Position numbers and translations under genes: made by a program. Shown here in pieces: positions 59,037 to 64,000 of a DNA stretch of 64,000 nt (position 1 is the stretch's first letter; every line of letters begins with the position of its first letter). The notes below the pieces were generated by a model that was given only the letters and a program-made list of their open reading frames with translations, was not told where the DNA came from and ran no database searches. This DNA comes from Antrihabitans stalactiti (GTDB lineage Bacteria > Actinomycetota > Actinomycetes > Mycobacteriales > Mycobacteriaceae), in contig NZ_VCQU01000003.1 in assembly GCF_012932915.1 (NCBI RefSeq), forward strand, positions 434,001 through 498,000. Reading direction: 5' to 3'.

Positions 59037-60101
59037 CTAAGGCGCGATGCGGTAGATCCGTTCGGCGGTCGCAGCGAATATGTCTGCGACCGCGGCGGAA
59101 CCGCGATCCCGTACCAACTCGACCATGGTCGCGACATTTGCGGCCATGGTCGATACTGGTTTCTCCAGCGGTGAGTTCGAGCCCCACATGCTGCGGCCGC
59201 TGCCGAACACGTCGATGACGTGGTCCGCAAGTGGCTGCAGGCGTGCCACGAGTTCGGGGACTGCGACCGACTGGCCCCGCAGCGGAAGCTGATGGCCGAG
59301 CACCGGCAGCGTCAGGCCGGACACCTTCACGACCACGTTCGAGTGTTGCGCTACGGCGGAGAGGTCGTCACGCCAGGCGTCGAAGAGCCCGCGTCGTTCG
59401 GCTTCGGACCGTCCCGTGCTCCGACCCACTGGCCCGAGCACGCCTGCGGGTGTGCCGAAGTGGTCGAGCACGATCGTCGTGTCGGGGAACCTTCGTGCAA
59501 GCTCGGTGACATCCGGTAGATCGTGCGAATAGACCCAGGTCTCGAACACCAGGTCGCGCTCGGCGAGTTGTCCGAAGCCGTCCAAGAATCGCGGTTGCAT
59601 CAGCAGCCGGTTTCTCGTCGTCCAGGAACGAACGCCCTTGTCCTGGTGATGTGCTGCCAGACAACGGATTCCACGAAACAACGGTGACGCGTCCGCGTGC
59701 GCATCCAGCACGCTTCCGAAGCGCGGCGAGGACGGGTCGGCGGCGCCGATGATCGCCCCCAGCCTCGGCGCGCCGTCGCCGAACGGCAATCCTGCAATCC
59801 ATCTCGTCTCGTCCACGGGTGCCAGCTCGCCACGACCGTGCCAACCCGAGTCGACGTGAACGACAGTGTCGATCGGCAGATCGCCTGCGTCGAATCCGTA
59901 TTCGTCGAGCAGATACGGGTTGACCAGATATGCCGGATCGGCGATGGATTCCCGGTCCGAGCGCGAGACGAACTTGAATGCGAGATCCAGCAGCGGCGGC
60001 ACGTAGACCAGCGGGTTCAGGGTCAATCGCCAGTCACGTGGGGTCGTACGCGGATCCCACTGATGCATGTGCGCATCAACGATCCGAGTCGGTGCGGTCA
60101 T
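59037..60101 (-). CDS. Amidohydrolase-family (metal-dependent) hydrolase
   Basis: The 354-residue protein begins MTAPTRIVDAHMHQWDPRTT with the HxH motif of the amidohydrolase-2 (PF04909) family, followed by strand motifs FETWVYSHDL (third His) and TIVLDHFGTP (Asp-His), and a late GSNSPLEKP. Members are lactonases or decarboxylases such as 2-pyrone-4,6-dicarboxylate lactonase-like enzymes; substrate unknown. Its start overlaps the stop of the penicillin-binding protein gene upstream (ATGA), and it ends three bases from the convergent ino1. Confidence 0.87.
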   Translation of the reverse strand: MTAPTRIVDAHMHQWDPRTTPRDWRLTLNPLVYVPPLLDLAFKFVSRSDRESIADPAYLVNPYLLDEYGFDAGDLPIDTVVHVDSGWHGRGELAPVDETRWIAGLPFGDGAPRLGAIIGAADPSSPRFGSVLDAHADASPLFRGIRCLAAHHQDKGVRSWTTRNRLLMQPRFLDGFGQLAERDLVFETWVYSHDLPDVTELARRFPDTTIVLDHFGTPAGVLGPVGRSTGRSEAERRGLFDAWRDDLSAVAQHSNVVVKVSGLTLPVLGHQLPLRGQSVAVPELVARLQPLADHVIDVFGSGRSMWGSNSPLEKPVSTMAANVATMVELVRDRGSAAVADIFAATAERIYRIAP

Positions 60102-62290
60102 CCTGGAAGAGGTATCACGATGCCTGGGAAGATCTCGACATTTCGCAGCGGCGGCAGCTGCGGTATGACGATCGGCGGAACGTCTGGTGGCGGCGGAGCC
60201 TCGGAAGTCGTGGGCTTCGCGGGAGCGGTATAGGTCGGAACGCCTGCTTGGCCGCCGATCGGATCCGGCCACGGGAACTTCTCGTTCTCGGTTCCCTCCA
60301 GCGCGGAGTTCATCGTCTTCTGCCAGATGTCGCTGGGCAGGCCCGAGCCGTAGATGCTCGCACCGTTGAGATTGGTGATCGCCTGAGCTTGCTCGGTCCC
60401 CATCCACACCGCGGTCGACAGCGACGGCGTGTAGCCGACCATCCAGGCATCTTTGTTGAGGCCCGAGTCGCCGAATTGCGCAGTACCGGTCTTGGACGCG
60501 GATTGCCGCCCACCCGCGAGCTGGTGATTGCGGGAGTATGCCGCGATCGGCAGCATCGCCTGTGTGACGTTCTCAGCGACGGCCTTCGGGATTCGCTGTT
60601 CGCCCGGGTCGGGTGTGCGATCGAAGAGTACGTTGCCGTCCGCGGTCACGACCTTCTGCACGAAATGGGGAGCGTGGTAGACGCCGGATGCGGCGATCGT
60701 GGCGTACGCCGATGCCATATCGATGGCCCGCACCTGGTACTGGCCGAGGACGATGCCGTTCTCCGGCGGCCCTCCGTCCTGCGTCAGAGTCTTGACCGGC
60801 AAGCCGGGAATGTTCTCCGGGATGCCCGCATCGTGCGCAGCCTGTGCGACCTTCTCCGCGCCGTTGACCATGTCCAGCTCGAGGCGGTAGAAGCTGGTGT
60901 TCAGTGACTGCTTGAGTGCCTGCGCGATGGTGCACGTACCGCACGTCTCGCCACCGACGTTCGTGATGGTCAGACCGTTCCCGACATTCAACGGCGCGCT
61001 GCTGTACATCGCCGAGAGCGGGATGCCTTCCTTCAGCGCGGCGATCAGGCCGAACACCTTGAATGCCGAACCGGTCTGCAATGGAGCTTGGGCGAAGTCG
61101 AAGCCGGCTCCGTCGAAGCCGCCGAAGTAGGCGCGGACCGCGCCCGACCGCGGATCGATCGACACGACAGCCGTGCGTAGCTCGGCAGGCTCACCCTCCA
61201 TCACGCTGTTGACCGAATCGATCGCTGCGGCTTGCGCCTTCGGATCGATCGTGGTCGTGATCTGCAGACCGCCGGTGTTCAGATCCGAATCGCTGATACC
61301 CAGCGCGGTCAGTTCGTTCTTGACCTGAGTCCGAATGAGTCCCTCAGGGCCGCGCGCGGCGTTCTCGTCGCCGACCTCCGCAGCGGGAACGATCGGCGGA
61401 AAGGCGATGCCCGCGCGTTCGTCCGACTTGAGGACGCCCATCTCGACCATTCCGTCCAACACGTAGTTGAAGCGTTCGGTGAGCTGGGGTAGGTGCGTTT
61501 CCGGATCGAGGCGCGACGGGCTGCGTACGACCGAGGCGAGGATGGCGCCCTCGGCAAGCGTCAGGTCGCGCGGAGCTTTGTTGAAGTAGGACTTAGCGGC
61601 AGCCGCGATTCCGTACGTGCCGCGACCGAAGTAGATGGTGTTGAAGTACGCGGCGAGGATGTCGTCCTTGCTCCACTCGCGGGCCATCTTCGCGGAGATG
61701 ACGAACTCGCGCCATTTGCGGCCGACCGTGCGGTCGTTGCCGACGAGTGCGTTCTTGACGTACTGCTGCGTGATGGTGGAACCGCCGCCGGCGCTTTCCT
61801 TGCCCTGAATGTTGTCGCGGGCCGCGCGCAGGAAGCCGGTGATCGAAAAGCCGGGGTTGCCGTAGAAGTTGCGGTCTTCGGCCGACAGCATCGCGTTGCG
61901 GACATGAACGGGGACTTCGGACAGCGGAACCTCGGTCCGGTTGCCCTCGGGAGGCACGATCTTGCTGAGCACGCTGGTGCCGTCCGAGGCGAAGATCGTC
62001 GCTACCTGATTGGTCCGCATGTCGGATGGGCGTGGCACTTCGACGTTGCGGTACGTCCATGCAAAAATCGATGCTGGAACGACGATCGACAACACGATGA
62101 GGAATGCGAGCGTCCGGCGCACGTAGCGCCACTTGGACTTCGGCTTCTTTTTCTTACGGTGCCCGCTTGCGTCCGGCGAAGCGGCGGTTTCAGTATCGGA
62201 CACAGCGGAATCCGAATCGCTCGAAGGCGTCTCGGGCCGCACGGCCGTCGACCGCGATGCGGTCAGCGTCGTGTTCTGCTGCGAACTCAC
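60098..62290 (-). CDS. Class A penicillin-binding protein, second PonA-like paralogue
   Basis: The 730-residue protein repeats the plan of the PonA1-like protein at 52404-55022: lysine-rich cytoplasmic tail (HRKKKKPKSKWRYVRR), membrane helix about 60-80, GT51 domain with LSAEDRNFYGNPGF and GGSTITQQYVKN, and transpeptidase with TGSAFKVFG, SLNTSFYR and SKTGTAQF. The tail is shorter and lacks VAPN repeats. High similarity in the catalytic parts shows a duplication within the lineage. It is translationally coupled to an amidohydrolase gene, an unusual partner. Confidence 0.93.
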   Translation of the reverse strand: MSSQQNTTLTASRSTAVRPETPSSDSDSAVSDTETAASPDASGHRKKKKPKSKWRYVRRTLAFLIVLSIVVPASIFAWTYRNVEVPRPSDMRTNQVATIFASDGTSVLSKIVPPEGNRTEVPLSEVPVHVRNAMLSAEDRNFYGNPGFSITGFLRAARDNIQGKESAGGGSTITQQYVKNALVGNDRTVGRKWREFVISAKMAREWSKDDILAAYFNTIYFGRGTYGIAAAAKSYFNKAPRDLTLAEGAILASVVRSPSRLDPETHLPQLTERFNYVLDGMVEMGVLKSDERAGIAFPPIVPAAEVGDENAARGPEGLIRTQVKNELTALGISDSDLNTGGLQITTTIDPKAQAAAIDSVNSVMEGEPAELRTAVVSIDPRSGAVRAYFGGFDGAGFDFAQAPLQTGSAFKVFGLIAALKEGIPLSAMYSSAPLNVGNGLTITNVGGETCGTCTIAQALKQSLNTSFYRLELDMVNGAEKVAQAAHDAGIPENIPGLPVKTLTQDGGPPENGIVLGQYQVRAIDMASAYATIAASGVYHAPHFVQKVVTADGNVLFDRTPDPGEQRIPKAVAENVTQAMLPIAAYSRNHQLAGGRQSASKTGTAQFGDSGLNKDAWMVGYTPSLSTAVWMGTEQAQAITNLNGASIYGSGLPSDIWQKTMNSALEGTENEKFPWPDPIGGQAGVPTYTAPAKPTTSEAPPPPDVPPIVIPQLPPLRNVEIFPGIVIPLPG

Positions 62291-62444
62291 GAGTAATAGC
62301 CTCCGGACTCCAGGACGCCTCCCACCTGGATCCTGCGTCGGGTCGAGACTTCACCCTAACGGTTACACGCCGCAAAAGCACAGGATCGCGCAAGCAACGG
62401 TTGCATACCGGCTCGGCAAATCTGAAAATCCGCGAACCGCGGCG

Positions 62445-63320
62445 TCAGCTCTTGACGCCGCCCGCAGTCAGCCCGGAAATGATGCGGCGCTGGAACAACA
62501 GCACCATGATCACCAGCGGAATCGTCACGATCGTGCCCGCCGCCATGATCGCGGCGTACGGAATGTCGTGCGGGTCGTTGCCCGAGAAACGAGCAATCGC
62601 GACTGTGACCGGCTCGGTTTTGTCCGAGGACAACAGGCTTGCAAGCAGGAACTCGTTCACCGCGGCGATGAAGGCGAGGATCGCTGTCGTGAACACCGCG
62701 GGTGCCGCTAGTGGCAGCATCACCAGGCGAAATGCCTGCGGACGGCTCGCGCCGTCGATGCGTGCGGCCTCCTCGAGTTCCCACGGCAACTCAGCGAAGA
62801 ACGACGCGAGGATGTAGACCGTCATCGGCAGGACGAAGGAGATGTTCGGAATGATCATCGCCTGGTATTTGCCGATCCAGCCGACCTCGGTGAACAGCTG
62901 GAACAACGGCGTGACGAGGGCGACCACGGGAAACATCGAGGCGCTCAAGATCAGCCCAGCGACGACGTACCTGCCGCGGAAAGTGATGCGCGCCAGCGCA
63001 TATGCAGCGAACACTCCGATGGTGAGCGCGATCAGCGTCGTCACTCCGCCGATGATCACGCTGTTCACGAGCGCGCGACCGAAGTTGCTGCCCTTCTCGG
63101 TGTCGAAGGCGTTCTCGAAGTTCTTCGTCGTCACGTGGGTCGGCCACGGGGTCGTGTCGTAGGTGTGCGACGCATCCCGGAACGCAGTGACCGCCATCCA
63201 GTAGAACGGCGCGAGCCCCCAGACCAAAATGATGACGACGCCGACGTACACGCGTAGCGAGCCGAGCTTGAACTTGCGCGCAGGGACTGCGGCAGCGGTC
63301 TCCGGTTTGCGGTGCGTCAT
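62445..63320 (-). CDS. Sugar ABC transporter permease (MalG/SugB type)
   Basis: The 291-residue protein has six membrane helices and the EAA loop EEAARIDGASRPQAFRLVML near residue 200, which docks to the ATPase. It is closely comparable with SugB of the trehalose importer and other CUT1 family permeases, and ends with the typical FQRRIISGLTAGGVKS. Sugar unknown. The start at 63320 overlaps the stop of the other permease (ATGA). The ATPase and binding-protein genes are not in the window. Confidence 0.92.
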   Translation of the reverse strand: MTHRKPETAAAVPARKFKLGSLRVYVGVVIILVWGLAPFYWMAVTAFRDASHTYDTTPWPTHVTTKNFENAFDTEKGSNFGRALVNSVIIGGVTTLIALTIGVFAAYALARITFRGRYVVAGLILSASMFPVVALVTPLFQLFTEVGWIGKYQAMIIPNISFVLPMTVYILASFFAELPWELEEAARIDGASRPQAFRLVMLPLAAPAVFTTAILAFIAAVNEFLLASLLSSDKTEPVTVAIARFSGNDPHDIPYAAIMAAGTIVTIPLVIMVLLFQRRIISGLTAGGVKS

Positions 63321-64000
63321 TTTCGTTGCCCCCGGCGCTGGTCTTCCTGCGTGCGAACGACGTTGGCGCCGAAGCCTTTCACGAGCAGGAAGGCGATGAT
63401 GAAGATCATCACGAAGGTGATAGTCGACAGTGCCGAGGCGCTGTTGGCCGCATTCGGTTGCCGCAGTTGATCGATGACGAGGATCGAAATGGTCTGCGTC
63501 GCGTCGTTTCCGCTGGTCAAAATCGCAGGCAGGTCGTACATCCGCAGCGCGTCCATGGTGCGGAACAGAATCGCGACCATCAGAGCGGGCTTGACCAAAG
63601 GAAGCGTGATCTGGAAGAAGCGTTGCCGGGCCGACGCGCCGTCGACGCGGGCAGCCTCGTAGACGTCTTGGGGAATCATCTGCAGGCCCGCGAGGATCAG
63701 GAGCGCCATGAAGGGCGTCGTCTTCCAGACATCGGCGATGATGACCGCGAAGCGCGATGGCCATTCGTCGGACGTCCACAGAATGTGGGTGCCGAACACC
63801 CGGTTGACCACGCCGTCGTAGGCGAACATGTACTCCCACAACCGCGACGTCACAGCGGTCGGGATAGCCCACGGAATCAGGACTGCTGCGCGAAGCAGTG
63901 CACGGCCCTTGAACGTCTTACCCATGACGATCGCCATGCCGAGACCGATGACTGCCTCCAGCGACACGGTCACGACGGTGAAGAACAGCGTCACGCCGAC
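63317..64000 (-). CDS. Sugar ABC transporter permease (MalF/SugA type), N-terminus outside window
   Basis: The frame is open to the right edge, and about 227 residues are visible. They include the EAA loop YEAARVDGASARQRFFQITL and the end of a MalF/SugA-like permease. It forms a heterodimer with the downstream permease, to which it is coupled by a four-base overlap. The binding-protein gene is expected beyond the window. Confidence 0.9.
   Translation of the reverse strand, partial: VGVTLFFTVVTVSLEAVIGLGMAIVMGKTFKGRALLRAAVLIPWAIPTAVTSRLWEYMFAYDGVVNRVFGTHILWTSDEWPSRFAVIIADVWKTTPFMALLILAGLQMIPQDVYEAARVDGASARQRFFQITLPLVKPALMVAILFRTMDALRMYDLPAILTSGNDATQTISILVIDQLRQPNAANSASALSTITFVMIFIIAFLLVKGFGANVVRTQEDQRRGQRK

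Noticed and set aside
57931-59187. 418-codon - strand frame
   Set aside because: Antisense to ino1, whose identity is certain; composition is typical of a shadow frame.
62439-62461. GCGGCGTCA hairpin at the end of the sugar permease gene
   Set aside because: Short stem that overlaps the coding end, without T-run; not enough for a terminator call.

Overview
The window reads as ordinary chromosome from a high-GC actinobacterium of the Mycobacteriales, most like Rhodococcus or a close relative. The evidence is the gene content: wax ester synthase/diacylglycerol acyltransferase, a CYP153 alkane-hydroxylase operon, the rpsF-ssb-rpsR-rplI-dnaB block, and a DUF5318-ponA-GT87 neighbourhood that matches the Rv0049-Rv0051 region of Mycobacterium tuberculosis, followed by padR-ino1. 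Genus is inferred, not proven. No tRNA, rRNA, IS element, prophage or CRISPR array was seen. Genes are densely packed, often with 4-base ATGA or GTGA overlaps.

Layout. 1-9.6 kb: end of an aldehyde dehydrogenase, small hydrolase/regulator pairs, a sodium:solute symporter with divergent LysR, a DsbA-like oxidoreductase and a secreted lipase. 9.6-18 kb: lipid-related genes under TetR regulators with clear palindromic operators (acyl-CoA dehydrogenase, old-yellow-enzyme, wax ester synthase), an HExxH membrane protein and an MFS exporter. 18.2-22.7 kb: ferredoxin-CYP153-ferredoxin reductase operon, then MarR and a DJ-1/PfpI protein. 22.9-29 kb: ABC-F ATPase, dnaB interrupted by an intein in its P-loop, and the rplI-rpsR-ssb-rpsF operon.

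30.6-50.8 kb: a large Ter (tellurium/stress response) locus. One leftward operon encodes a two-domain TerD protein, a TerD fusion with a degenerate FtsK-like domain, a ParB-fold-like protein and a cation:proton antiporter. Divergent from it are three tandem AIM24 genes. After a GH15 glucosidase and a TPR/cupin group comes a translationally coupled leftward operon: coiled-coil protein, CitE-type lyase, PRTase with TRSP domain, a second PRTase, HAD phosphatase and TerD-vWA. Divergent from that are a classical TerD and a DUF475 (TerC-like) membrane protein. This is the most system-like part of the window: it combines a predicted small-molecule biosynthesis module with several TerD-domain effectors and ion-transport membrane proteins.

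50.8-64 kb: cell-envelope genes: a GT87-like membrane glycosyltransferase, two paralogous class A penicillin-binding proteins, two DUF1707 membrane proteins, padR-ino1 with an evident operator, an amidohydrolase, and the permeases of a sugar ABC importer, which runs off the right edge.
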